From assembly GCA_028285495.1 (NCBI GenBank), contig JANQPB010000011.1, forward strand, positions 1-64,000: 64,000 bases of DNA, read 5' to 3'. Each line of letters starts with the position of its first letter. Positions within the stretch are counted from its first letter, which is position 1. Shown one piece after another: positions 17,255 to 25,458 of the stretch. The position numbers and the translations under genes are program-made. The notes under the pieces were generated by a model, which saw only the letters and a list, made by a program, of their open reading frames with translations, was not told the DNA's origin and did not search any database. The DNA comes from Acidimicrobiales bacterium. GTDB taxonomy: Bacteria; Actinomycetota; Acidimicrobiia; Acidimicrobiales; SZUA-35.

Positions 17255-19876
17255 CTACTCGACGGTGACGAAGATGTCGTTCTCGATGTCGAACCCGCTG
17301 GAGTCCTCGATGCGGACGTCGCCGCCGCAGTCGATGATCCGGGCGTCGGTCGGGCCGATCCCCACCGGCAGGAAGAACGAGCCGCCGGGCTCGATCGGCT
17401 CGGTCAGCTCGTTCAGACCCCACGTCTGGGTGTTCGTGGGATTGAACTGGACGACGCAGAGCGGGATCTCGGTGTCGTTGACGACCTCGACGGTGGCCGT
17501 GGCCCCGTCGCCGACGACGATCCCCTCGCCGAACACGAACTCCGAGTCGACGAACCAGATGAACTCGAAGGTCCCGGTTGGCAGTCCGGCGCTCGCCGTG
17601 ATGCAGGCCCAGGCCTCGCCGTCGGCCGGGCCGTCGTTTGGCTGGGGCTCGACCGACGCCTCGGGGATCAGCTCGCCGTCGACGTACCACTCGCCGGTGA
17701 TGATGGCGCCGGCCGGCACGTCCTCGTAGTTCCAGGTCACGCACAGCTCGTTGCCGCCGGCGATCGCCGCCACCAGCTCGTCGGTGGCCACGCCGTCGGC
17801 GTCGACGGCGGAGGTCCACGTCGGGTCGAAGGCGAAGGGGAGCTCGCGGTCCATCGGATCGTCGCGGGGCGGCGGGCCCTGGTCGATCGGCGTCGCCGTC
17901 TCGGCCTCGGCGAGCAGGGGCAACGCCAACGACAGTGGGCGGATGCCGTTGATGAAGCCGCCGATGGGAACGCAGCTGTCGTCGCCGCCGAGCTGGCCGT
18001 CACCGTTGGAGTCGGTGATGACCCGGCAGTCGACGATCTCGCCCGAGCCGGAGCCGACCCGGGTTGGGATGCCGACGAAGCGGCCGTCGACATCGGCGGC
18101 CAGGCCACCGCTGTTGCCACCGGCGATGGTGGCGTCGGTCTTGAGCCAGCTCCGCTCACCGCCCTCGGGGGTCTCGGCGAAGCCACTCACGCTGCCGGTG
18201 GTGAAGGTCACGGTCTCGCCACCGATCCCCGGGAAGCCGATGACCCGGATCTCGTCGCCGAGCTCGACCTGGTCCGAGTCGCCGAGCTCGATCGGCTCGA
18301 AATCGGCCGTGACCGGACCGCCGTCGATCGTCGACCGGGCCCGGATCACGGCAAGGTCGAGGGCGGCATCGAACACGAGGAGGTCGGCGACGTAGCTCAC
18401 CTCGGGAACCGAGCCGCTCGACTCGGCAACGGCGATCGTGATGTCGTCGTGGGGGCAGATCGGCGACTGCTCGACGACATGGAAGTTGGTGAGCACCGTG
18501 CCGGCGGTGTCGATCACCGTGCCGCTGCCGGTGCAGACCGGCTCACCGTCGAGCAGCAGCTGGATCTGCACGACGCTGCGGGCCAGCTCCTCGGCCCCCG
18601 GAGGTGCGTCGCCGGAAGCGTCGGTCTCGGTGTCGGCGCCGGCCTCGGGGGCGTCGGACTCGGTGTCGGCGGCGCCGTCGGCGTTCTCGCCGGCCTCGAG
18701 GGCCGTGTCATCGGCGTCGTCGCCGCCCGTCACCACGAGGGCGACGATGCCGCCGATGACGGCGACGACCACGAGCGTGCCGACGATCGTCAGCAGGGTC
18801 CGCCCACCGCCTCCGGATGACGAGGTCGACGGTGACGAGCCGGGCACGTTGGGCGCACCGGAGCCCGGGTACCGGCCACCGCCGGGCTCGGCGTAACCGG
18901 GGGCGCCGGGCTGGGCCCCCGGTGCCGGGGTGGCGAAGCCGGCCTGGCCGGGGGCCGGCGAGCCGTAGGTCGACGAGGGCGGGGCTCCGGGCGGGCGAGC
19001 ACCGGCTGGTGGCGCACCGAACGGCGAGGACGGTGCAGCGCCGGGGGTCGGCGCGACGCCGGGCGAGGACGGCGCGACGCCGGGTTGGCGGGTGCCGGGG
19101 GGCGGGGTGCCGGAGGGCGAGGACGGCGGGGTGCCGGGCGGCGGGGCGCCGGGCGGCAGGGCCTGGCCGGGCGCGGGAGGCGGCAGGGCCTGGCCGGGCG
19201 CGGGAGGCGGCCGGACGGCGGGCCCGGGCTGCGAGAACGGCCCCGGCGCAGCCGATGCCGGTGGCGGGCTCGCGGGTGGCGACGCATTCGGGGCCGGCGG
19301 CGCGCTCGCGGGTGGCGGCGCATTCGGGGCCGGTGGCGGGCTCGCGGGCGGCGACGCATTCGGGGCCGTCGGCGCCCCCGCCGCCGGATCCGGGGTCGAC
19401 GGCGGCGGGGGTGTCGGTGCGGCCGACGGCCGGGACGGCGGTGACGACGAACCCGGCGCAGACGATGCGGGACCCGACGGCGGGGCCCAGCCCGGCTCCG
19501 GCGACGGCTGCGAATCCGCTCGGGGCGACGACCCCGTCGACGACGAGTCGGGCACCCACGAGGGTGTCGGGTCGGCGGGGGTTGCGGGGCCGGACGGCTC
19601 GGACCCCCCGGCCACGCCCGCCGATCCGGGACGCTCCGACGGGCCGAGCGGCGGGAAGCTCTGGGTGGCCCCGTGGTCGAGCGGCCCGCCGGCCGGCGGT
19701 GCGGCAGCGCCAGGCTGATCGTCCGGCGCCGTTGCCGTCTCCTCGGTCGGCTCCGACCCGTCCGACCCCGCGGCCGAGCCCGGCTCCGTGGCGTCGCCCG
19801 AGTCGGGAGCGGCCGACCGTGGCACCCAGGCGGCGAGCTCCTGGTCGTCGTCGGCCCGGTCGTCGTGGTCGCTCAT
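17255..19876 (-). CDS. Membrane-anchored trypsin/HtrA-like serine protease with long proline-rich tail
   Basis: An 873-residue protein. Residues 1-355 are acidic, then proline/alanine/serine-rich and low-complexity. One membrane helix follows (360-383), then an acidic linker and a trypsin-like domain outside the membrane. Its triad is H466 in LTNFHVVE, D507 in AALDLAV and S589 in AGGNSGGLA. The C-terminal 230 residues are beta-rich and unassigned; no PDZ domain was recognised. It is the last gene of the kinase/FHA operon, 58 bases after the FHA gene. The tail could be bound or phosphorylated by the operon's cytoplasmic proteins; that is inference. Confidence 0.87.
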   Translation of the reverse strand: MSDHDDRADDDQELAAWVPRSAAPDSGDATEPGSAAGSDGSEPTEETATAPDDQPGAAAPPAGGPLDHGATQSFPPLGPSERPGSAGVAGGSEPSGPATPADPTPSWVPDSSSTGSSPRADSQPSPEPGWAPPSGPASSAPGSSSPPSRPSAAPTPPPPSTPDPAAGAPTAPNASPPASPPPAPNAPPPASAPPAPNASPPASPPPASAAPGPFSQPGPAVRPPPAPGQALPPPAPGQALPPGAPPPGTPPSSPSGTPPPGTRQPGVAPSSPGVAPTPGAAPSSPFGAPPAGARPPGAPPSSTYGSPAPGQAGFATPAPGAQPGAPGYAEPGGGRYPGSGAPNVPGSSPSTSSSGGGGRTLLTIVGTLVVVAVIGGIVALVVTGGDDADDTALEAGENADGAADTESDAPEAGADTETDASGDAPPGAEELARSVVQIQLLLDGEPVCTGSGTVIDTAGTVLTNFHVVEQSPICPHDDITIAVAESSGSVPEVSYVADLLVFDAALDLAVIRARSTIDGGPVTADFEPIELGDSDQVELGDEIRVIGFPGIGGETVTFTTGSVSGFAETPEGGERSWLKTDATIAGGNSGGLAADVDGRFVGIPTRVGSGSGEIVDCRVITDSNGDGQLGGDDSCVPIGGFINGIRPLSLALPLLAEAETATPIDQGPPPRDDPMDRELPFAFDPTWTSAVDADGVATDELVAAIAGGNELCVTWNYEDVPAGAIITGEWYVDGELIPEASVEPQPNDGPADGEAWACITASAGLPTGTFEFIWFVDSEFVFGEGIVVGDGATATVEVVNDTEIPLCVVQFNPTNTQTWGLNELTEPIEPGGSFFLPVGIGPTDARIIDCGGDVRIEDSSGFDIENDIFVTVE
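19259..19366. repeat. Three tandem 36-bp units inside the protease gene
   Basis: Three near-identical 36-base units encode APNASPPASPPP, APNAPPPASAPP and APNASPPASPPP (residues 171-206). A second two-copy repeat just downstream encodes APGQALPP. The number of units is likely to vary between strains by slippage. Confidence 0.85.
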
Positions 19877-19934
19877 GGTTCAACCCAATCATGATCGCGG
19901 GGCGGCGTCACCCGGGAGCACCCCCGACACGAGG

Positions 19935-21176
19935 TCATCGGGCCCCCACCTCCTTCGAGGCTCCCTGGAAGACGAACGTCATCCGCCCGACCGAGATGCT
20001 CATGCCCGAGGCCAGCATCATCGGTTCGTGGGGTCGGAGCGGGGTCCACGTCTGGGCCTGCGGGCTCCAGAGGTACGACCCGTTGGTCGACCCGAGGTCG
20101 ACGTACAGCACGTCCCAGCCATCGAGGCGGAGCTCACCGTGCTCCCGTGACACGCTCTGGGTGGCGTCCTGAGTCGCCAGCGGCGTGAGACCGCGGTCGG
20201 CGCCGGGGCTCGGGCTGCGACCGATGAGGTACGGACGGTCGACGGCGTAGGTCGCCCCGTCGGCGAACACCACGAACCCGAGGGTCGGGCGAGGGCCCGG
20301 CTCGAGGCGGTGGGTCAGGTGGACCATCGAGATGCCGCAGACCTGGCAGTAGCCGGCCTTCGGATTGTTGAAGTGGTCCCGGCTGCAGCGGATGCCCATC
20401 ACCTGCTCGGCCGAGGCGCGGGCGTTGATGTCCTCGCTCTGCTGGGTGGCCACCGGTAGCGGCTCGCGGGTCTCGACCGGCTCACCCCAGTCGACCGACT
20501 CGAACGACGCCACCGGGATCGGGGCCGGCCCACCCTCGGACACCCCCGGCGGTGCCGGCGGGACGACCGCCACCTTGGCCAGCGGCAGGGCGACCTGACC
20601 GGGGTTGGTCGGATCCACCTCGGGGGCCGGCGCAGCGGTGGCGGCTCGGGGCTCCCCCGCCGTCGCCGGCGCCCCGGTGTCGCTCGCCGACCGGTCGTCG
20701 GCGTTCGGTGCCGGCCACACCGATCGATGCAGGACGACGCCTCGACCGGGTACCACACCGCGGCGGAGGTCGAGCACCGGATGGCCCTGGGACCGCGGCG
20801 GGCCACCGCCCCCGATCCACAGCGCCCGGGGTTCCGGCAGGTCGCGCTCCATCGGTTCGGGGCCGGCGATCAGCTCATCGGTCTCGGTCCGCACCTCGAC
20901 CCGGCCACGGACGAAGACCCGGATGCCGTCCGGGGTGCAGACGGCGACCGCCAGGTCGGCTCGCTCGACGTTGAACCGTGGATCGTTGCGGACGAGGGCG
21001 ACGAGGTCGCCCGAGGTCGGCTCGGGTCCGAGCTCGCCCTGCAGCGCCGCCAGCAGATCGAGGGCCCGCCCGTCGGCGCCGGCGGCCACGGCCAGGCCGA
21101 CCTCCCAGCGGGCCACCGCTCCCTCTCCGGCCTCGACGTTGGCCCCGAAGTCGTCCATCGCGGTCGGGCCACTCAT
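19935..21176 (-). CDS. FHA-domain protein
   Basis: 413 residues with a C-terminal forkhead-associated domain. The phosphothreonine-binding signature is plain: YLIGRSPSPG, then SVSREHGELRL, then VDLGSTNGSYLW. Just before it lies a cysteine cluster (CSRDHFNNPKAGYCQVCG) that may bind zinc. The N-terminal half has no family that I recognise. The start ATG overlaps the upstream kinase stop (ATGA), so the FHA protein is made in step with that kinase and probably binds its autophosphorylated form or a shared target. Confidence 0.88.
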   Translation of the reverse strand: MSGPTAMDDFGANVEAGEGAVARWEVGLAVAAGADGRALDLLAALQGELGPEPTSGDLVALVRNDPRFNVERADLAVAVCTPDGIRVFVRGRVEVRTETDELIAGPEPMERDLPEPRALWIGGGGPPRSQGHPVLDLRRGVVPGRGVVLHRSVWPAPNADDRSASDTGAPATAGEPRAATAAPAPEVDPTNPGQVALPLAKVAVVPPAPPGVSEGGPAPIPVASFESVDWGEPVETREPLPVATQQSEDINARASAEQVMGIRCSRDHFNNPKAGYCQVCGISMVHLTHRLEPGPRPTLGFVVFADGATYAVDRPYLIGRSPSPGADRGLTPLATQDATQSVSREHGELRLDGWDVLYVDLGSTNGSYLWSPQAQTWTPLRPHEPMMLASGMSISVGRMTFVFQGASKEVGAR

Positions 21177-22030
21177 GCCACCACCGCATCCAGTGCTGCG
21201 GCGAGCTCGTCGCCGGTCGGGAACCGGGCGCCGGGGTCCTCGTCGAGGCAGCGGGCCACGATGGCCCCGACGACCGGGTCGAGCTCGGCGTCGACCGCAG
21301 GACGACTCGTCGTCACGTGGCGGAGGGCCTCGAGCAGCGACCCGACGGGGAAGTCGGGGTAGACGCCCCGGCCGGTGAGGCTGCGGTGCAGGGTCACGCC
21401 GAGGGCCCAGATGTCGGTTGCCCTGGACGCCTGGTGGCCCTGGACCTGCTCGGGGGCCAGGTATTCGATCGTGCCGACGGGCCCGATCCCGGTCACCGTC
21501 TGGCCGGGGTTGAGCACCTGGGCCAGCCCGAGGTCGGCCAGCTGGGCCCGGAGGCCGGAGCCGCTCGACCCCCCGGATCCGGCGCCGTGCTCGCCGACCC
21601 GCTCGAGCATGATGTTGTCCGGCTTGATGTCGCGGTGGGCGATGCCGGCCTCGTGCAGCGCATGGGAGCCCCGGGCCCCGTCCGCCACGGCCCGGACGAC
21701 TTCACCCCGCTCGAGGGGGCGGGCGGGGGCGCCGAGCGAGCCGGCGGCGTAGTAGGTGGTGGCGTAGTAGAGGCAGCCCTGCTGGTGCCCGGCGTCGAGC
21801 ACCGGCGCCAGGTGGGGCGAGTCGACGGCGGCGTAGACCCGGAGCTCGTTGGCCATCCGGGCGAAGTCCTGGTCGGTCGCCTGCTGGACCAGCGTCTTGA
21901 CCGCCACCAGCTCACCGTCGCCACGACCGAGGCGGGCCGGCGGCTCGGCCAGCCAGAAGGTGCCGTGGTTGCCCTCGCCGAGGCGCTCGACGAAGCGGTA
22001 GTCAGCTATTCCGTCCACGTGGCTCCTCAT
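21173..22030 (-). CDS. Serine/threonine protein kinase (soluble)
   Basis: About 285 residues, almost only a Hanks-type kinase domain. It shows a glycine loop (GEGNHGTFWLAE), catalytic lysine in LVAVKTL, catalytic loop HRDIKPDNIM, DLG in place of DFG (LADLGLAQVL), and APEQ at the end of the activation segment. There is no membrane helix. The ATG at 22030 (MRSHVDG) is taken as start; an in-frame ATG at 22069 would deepen the overlap with the permease gene. It overlaps that gene's end by 29 bases and the FHA start by four. Confidence 0.9.
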   Translation of the reverse strand: MRSHVDGIADYRFVERLGEGNHGTFWLAEPPARLGRGDGELVAVKTLVQQATDQDFARMANELRVYAAVDSPHLAPVLDAGHQQGCLYYATTYYAAGSLGAPARPLERGEVVRAVADGARGSHALHEAGIAHRDIKPDNIMLERVGEHGAGSGGSSGSGLRAQLADLGLAQVLNPGQTVTGIGPVGTIEYLAPEQVQGHQASRATDIWALGVTLHRSLTGRGVYPDFPVGSLLEALRHVTTSRPAVDAELDPVVGAIVARCLDEDPGARFPTGDELAAALDAVVA

Positions 22031-23369
22031 CGGTCGTCGGGTCACTCGTTCGGCCGACCCCCGGGGCACTCGTCGGCAGCCTCGGCTTCGAGAGCTTGCG
22101 CTGGTAGTCGGGCGCGGCCTCGACCGACGAGCGGGTGAGCCGGGTCGACAGGTCGACCGGTGGCAGGCCGAAGAGCCGGTGCCGGTTGGCGGCCAGCGCC
22201 ATCACACCGCCGATGGCGACGACGAGGCCGACCAGACCGTAGGCGGCGAGCGCCGGGTCGGTGCGGAGTTGGTCGAGGAACACGACCGTGCTGACCACCT
22301 CGGCTACCGCCACCGTGAGGGCGAGGGTGACCAGGGCCCGCGAGGACATCCGGCTGGCCACGAACGCGCCGAGCGGCGCCCCCCAGGCCACCACGGGAAC
22401 GGCGGCCAGCCACATCCCGTAGAGGTCGCCTCGCCGGCTGGACAGCGGCTCGGCCAGGGTCTCGCCGCCGACCGCGATGACCGCTCCGGCGGCGTCGAGG
22501 GTGACCCGGAGCTGTCCGTCGAGCAGGCCGAGCACCAGGAAGCCGGCGACCGAGACGATGGCCATCGTGACCACGCTGGTCGGCACCCCGATCCCGGCCC
22601 GGACCCCGAACAGCACCACGACGAACAGGTACATGAAGACATCGGAGCCGGAGCCGACGAGGGCGGAGGCCATCCCACCGAGCAGCCCGGCCACCACCAG
22701 CGCCACCCGCAGCCGGGGCTCGATGGCGGGCAGGCCGCCGGCCACGGAGCGGATCGGGGTGCGCAGGCCGACGAGCACCGCCCACCCCATGGCCGCCACC
22801 ACCAGCGTGAACGTGAGCTTCACGTACGGGCCGGGCAGGTCGGACGGCCAGAAGGGGGCGCTGCGGTCGCCGGCGACGAGCAGGGTGACGACGAAGGCGA
22901 CGATCCCGGTCGGCGCACCGAGCGCAACCGCCGACCAGACGACCGGTCGGCGGCCGAGCACGATCGCGGCCGACGCACACGACATGCCGACCGCCTGGAT
23001 GCAGAGCGAGAACGACCGGGCGGTCTCGGCCGGGACGTCGAGCACCTTGGTGAACACCGGGAAGGCGACGGCGCCGCCGCCCTGCGGCGTGGCGCCGGCG
23101 ACGAAGCTGCCGACGACCATCGTGGCCGAGGCCACCAGATGATCACCGACCCGACCCCAGCCGCCGCTGGCGGTGACCCCGACCACCCAGGCCGCGGTGA
23201 CGGCGGCCGACACGGCGAATCCCTGGGTGGCCCGGCGGCGGGCCAGCCGGTTGCGGGCGGCGGCGCCATCGTCGAGGAAGCCGACGTCGAGGCCGCCGAC
23301 GCCGGATCCGGTCGCACCGGCGGCACCGAGCGGGGCGCCCGGCGGGAGGCTAGAAGAATCGCCCGCCAC
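22002..23369 (-). CDS. Sulfite exporter TauE/SafE (TSUP) family permease
   Basis: 455 residues with about ten membrane helices and two related halves. The family hallmark in the first half is VAGATPQGGGAVAFP; the second half has GMASALVGSGSDVFMYL. TSUP proteins move sulfur anions or organic acids. An extended, basic N-terminus of about 45 residues precedes the first helix. The gene overlaps the preceding small membrane protein by 20 bases and the following kinase by 29. The cargo is not predictable. Confidence 0.87.
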   Translation of the reverse strand: MAGDSSSLPPGAPLGAAGATGSGVGGLDVGFLDDGAAARNRLARRRATQGFAVSAAVTAAWVVGVTASGGWGRVGDHLVASATMVVGSFVAGATPQGGGAVAFPVFTKVLDVPAETARSFSLCIQAVGMSCASAAIVLGRRPVVWSAVALGAPTGIVAFVVTLLVAGDRSAPFWPSDLPGPYVKLTFTLVVAAMGWAVLVGLRTPIRSVAGGLPAIEPRLRVALVVAGLLGGMASALVGSGSDVFMYLFVVVLFGVRAGIGVPTSVVTMAIVSVAGFLVLGLLDGQLRVTLDAAGAVIAVGGETLAEPLSSRRGDLYGMWLAAVPVVAWGAPLGAFVASRMSSRALVTLALTVAVAEVVSTVVFLDQLRTDPALAAYGLVGLVVAIGGVMALAANRHRLFGLPPVDLSTRLTRSSVEAAPDYQRKLSKPRLPTSAPGVGRTSDPTTDEEPRGRNS

Positions 23370-23775
23370 GGAACCTCCAGCGGGGCAGCAGCACCCGGAC
23401 CGGACCGTTCACCACGAACCACACGAGCAGCCAGGTGGTGGTGAAGTGCACGAGGAACGCACCGCCGGGAACCGGCCCGCTCGCCTGCAGCAGGGCGAGG
23501 ACGACCAGGCCCTCCGGGATGCCGGTGACGAGCCCGAGCCCCGTCGGCCAGTCCTTCTCCCACCGGTACTGCTGGAGCCAGTGGTAGAGCGGCTCCCACA
23601 CGATCGCGCCGACGATGGCGGTGTAGACGACCGCCCGGAAGGTCATGCCGTAGACGGTGCCGAGGTCGGCGCCCCCCGCCGGCAGGAACGGGACGACGAG
23701 GATCGTCCAGATCAAACCGACGACGGTCACGACGATCAGGCGGGACTGGATGCGTCCGATCAGGGTCGGGGTCAC
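23350..23775 (-). CDS. Small integral membrane protein of unknown function
   Basis: A 141-residue protein with about four hydrophobic segments (for example LIVVTVVGLIWTILVVPF and TWLLVWFVVNGPVRVLL). The GTG at 23775 is the start because it overlaps the oxidoreductase stop (GTGA). A longer upstream frame would run through the proline-rich end of that gene. No family recognised. Its fixed position between the oxidoreductase and the permease suggests a shared membrane complex. Confidence 0.78.
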   Translation of the reverse strand: MTPTLIGRIQSRLIVVTVVGLIWTILVVPFLPAGGADLGTVYGMTFRAVVYTAIVGAIVWEPLYHWLQQYRWEKDWPTGLGLVTGIPEGLVVLALLQASGPVPGGAFLVHFTTTWLLVWFVVNGPVRVLLPRWRFRGGRFF

Positions 23776-25448
23776 GACGGCGCGCCCGGTTGCCGGCCCG
23801 GCTGGGCGCCGGGGTGCTGCTGGGGCCCCGGCGCAGGTGGCGGCGGGGCCGGGTGGCCGCCGGGCTGTGGGGCCACCGCCGGAGTGGGGGGCGCAGCCGA
23901 CGGGAAGCCGAGGGTGCTGGGCGGGCGGTTCTTGACCCACCGCCACCACTCCGACAACGACCGCATCGGGGTGATCGGGTGAACGGCCCCGGCGCCGGCC
24001 AGGTCGTCGGCGATCGCCAGCGCTGCGTACTGCAGGCCGAGGAACGAGTCGACCCCGGCGTAGTAGCCGCCGAGCGTGATCGAACCGCTGGCGTAGAGCC
24101 GCCCCGGCTCCGACCGGGTACCGGCCAGCTCGAACGAGGGGGTGACCTCGAAGCGGCCGTAGGCGTTGCGCTGGGCGCCGGCGTGGTCGAGCAGGTCGGC
24201 CAGCAGCCGATTCTCACCGATGTCGGACTCGAGGCCGGTTGCGTCGATGACGACGTTGGCGGTCAGGGCGTGCTCGCCCCCCTGAGGGTCCTTGATGACG
24301 GTGGCGATCGTCTGGTCCGGCCGCGGCTCGACCCGCTGGACCGTGCCGACGCGCTGGAGGTAGAAGCCCTGGGCCCGGCCCCGCTCGAGCTGCTCGAGCC
24401 AGTCGGCCCGGCGCGGGGTGTTGGTGCCGCCCATCTTGCCGATCAGGTCGGCCCTGGCCGGCCCGTCGAGGCGCTCCAGCTGCTCCTTGAGCTGGCCGCC
24501 CCACGCCGACTTCGGGAAGTTGAAGCCCTGGTACGCCACCCCGTTGCCGCCCGGCCGGCGGAACGTGGGTGAGTCACCCTGGGGCCCGCTGACGTAGTTG
24601 CGGAACAGGTGCACGATCGTCGTCTGGGCGCCGCGTCGCTCACGGTCGTCGATCAGGCGCTGGAGGATGCGGGACGCAACGATGCCGCTCCCCCGCACCA
24701 GCACCGTGCTCGGGCGGCGCAGCAACTCCTCGTAGACCTGGTCGTGGGGCTCATAGGCGTTGACCACCCGGCTGTAGTCGCGGTGGGTCTCCCGGTAGGC
24801 CTGGAGGTCGGGCAGGAACTTGAGGCCCGGGTAGCCGACGGCGACGTGCACGAACCGGCTCCGGAACGCGATCCGTCTGGTCGGGCCGTCGGCGGTCTGG
24901 TTCGGCGGGGTCAGGATCGAGAAGTAGCCGCCGCCGGCCCGTGGCCGGATCATCCTGACCACGCCGAGCTGCAGCATCTGGGGCCAACCGATGCGCTCAC
25001 GCTCGCGCTCGACCGACTCGTAGACCTGGCCGGCTCTCGGCGTGTAGTAGTCGCTCAGCAGCGGCTCGGTCATCACCTGCCACAGGGGGGCGAGCTTGGC
25101 CCCGAGGCCCTTGGCCGCAACGGCCTCACGCCAGGCGTAGCTGGGGAAGCCCCAGATGTTGTCCATCGTCGAGCCGGCGTCGGAGCGGAGTCGCTCGTCC
25201 TCGGGGATCTGCGAGTTGCGGGCCAGGTACCGGTAGGTGCGGATCGGGTCGGCGCCGTCGCCGAGGACGGTCAACCCCTCGATCGGCAGCCCCGCGACCC
25301 GAAGGACGTGGGCGAGGGCGAACGATCCGAGGCCACCACCGACCGAGGCGATCCAGGCGTCGATCATCGGGATGCCGGCCCGCTGGACGGCGTCGTCGGT
25401 CCAGGTGGTGGTGTCGATCAGCTCCTTGGTGAGATCGCCGGTGCTCAT
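23772..25448 (-). CDS. FAD/NAD(P)-binding oxidoreductase, unknown substrate
   Basis: 558 residues. A dinucleotide-binding motif near the start (IASVGGGLGSFALAHVL) and a second fold segment (STVLVRGSGIVASRIL) fit a flavin-type oxidoreductase. The late motif NVVIDATGLESD is the family's third nucleotide contact. The last 55 residues are a proline/glycine-rich tail like those of its operon partners. Ten bases separate it from the upstream kinase. I cannot name its substrate; redox sensing or an electron supply for the permease are both possible. Confidence 0.75.
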   Translation of the reverse strand: MSTGDLTKELIDTTTWTDDAVQRAGIPMIDAWIASVGGGLGSFALAHVLRVAGLPIEGLTVLGDGADPIRTYRYLARNSQIPEDERLRSDAGSTMDNIWGFPSYAWREAVAAKGLGAKLAPLWQVMTEPLLSDYYTPRAGQVYESVERERERIGWPQMLQLGVVRMIRPRAGGGYFSILTPPNQTADGPTRRIAFRSRFVHVAVGYPGLKFLPDLQAYRETHRDYSRVVNAYEPHDQVYEELLRRPSTVLVRGSGIVASRILQRLIDDRERRGAQTTIVHLFRNYVSGPQGDSPTFRRPGGNGVAYQGFNFPKSAWGGQLKEQLERLDGPARADLIGKMGGTNTPRRADWLEQLERGRAQGFYLQRVGTVQRVEPRPDQTIATVIKDPQGGEHALTANVVIDATGLESDIGENRLLADLLDHAGAQRNAYGRFEVTPSFELAGTRSEPGRLYASGSITLGGYYAGVDSFLGLQYAALAIADDLAGAGAVHPITPMRSLSEWWRWVKNRPPSTLGFPSAAPPTPAVAPQPGGHPAPPPPAPGPQQHPGAQPGRQPGAPS

Positions 25449-25458
25449 CGCTCGGCCC

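Noticed and set aside
16325..18820. 831-codon plus-strand frame over GAPDH and protease genes
   Set aside because: It spans two well-supported opposite-strand genes and has shadow composition. The same holds for 25237-27678, 8851-10377, 31709-33352 and 47910-50279.
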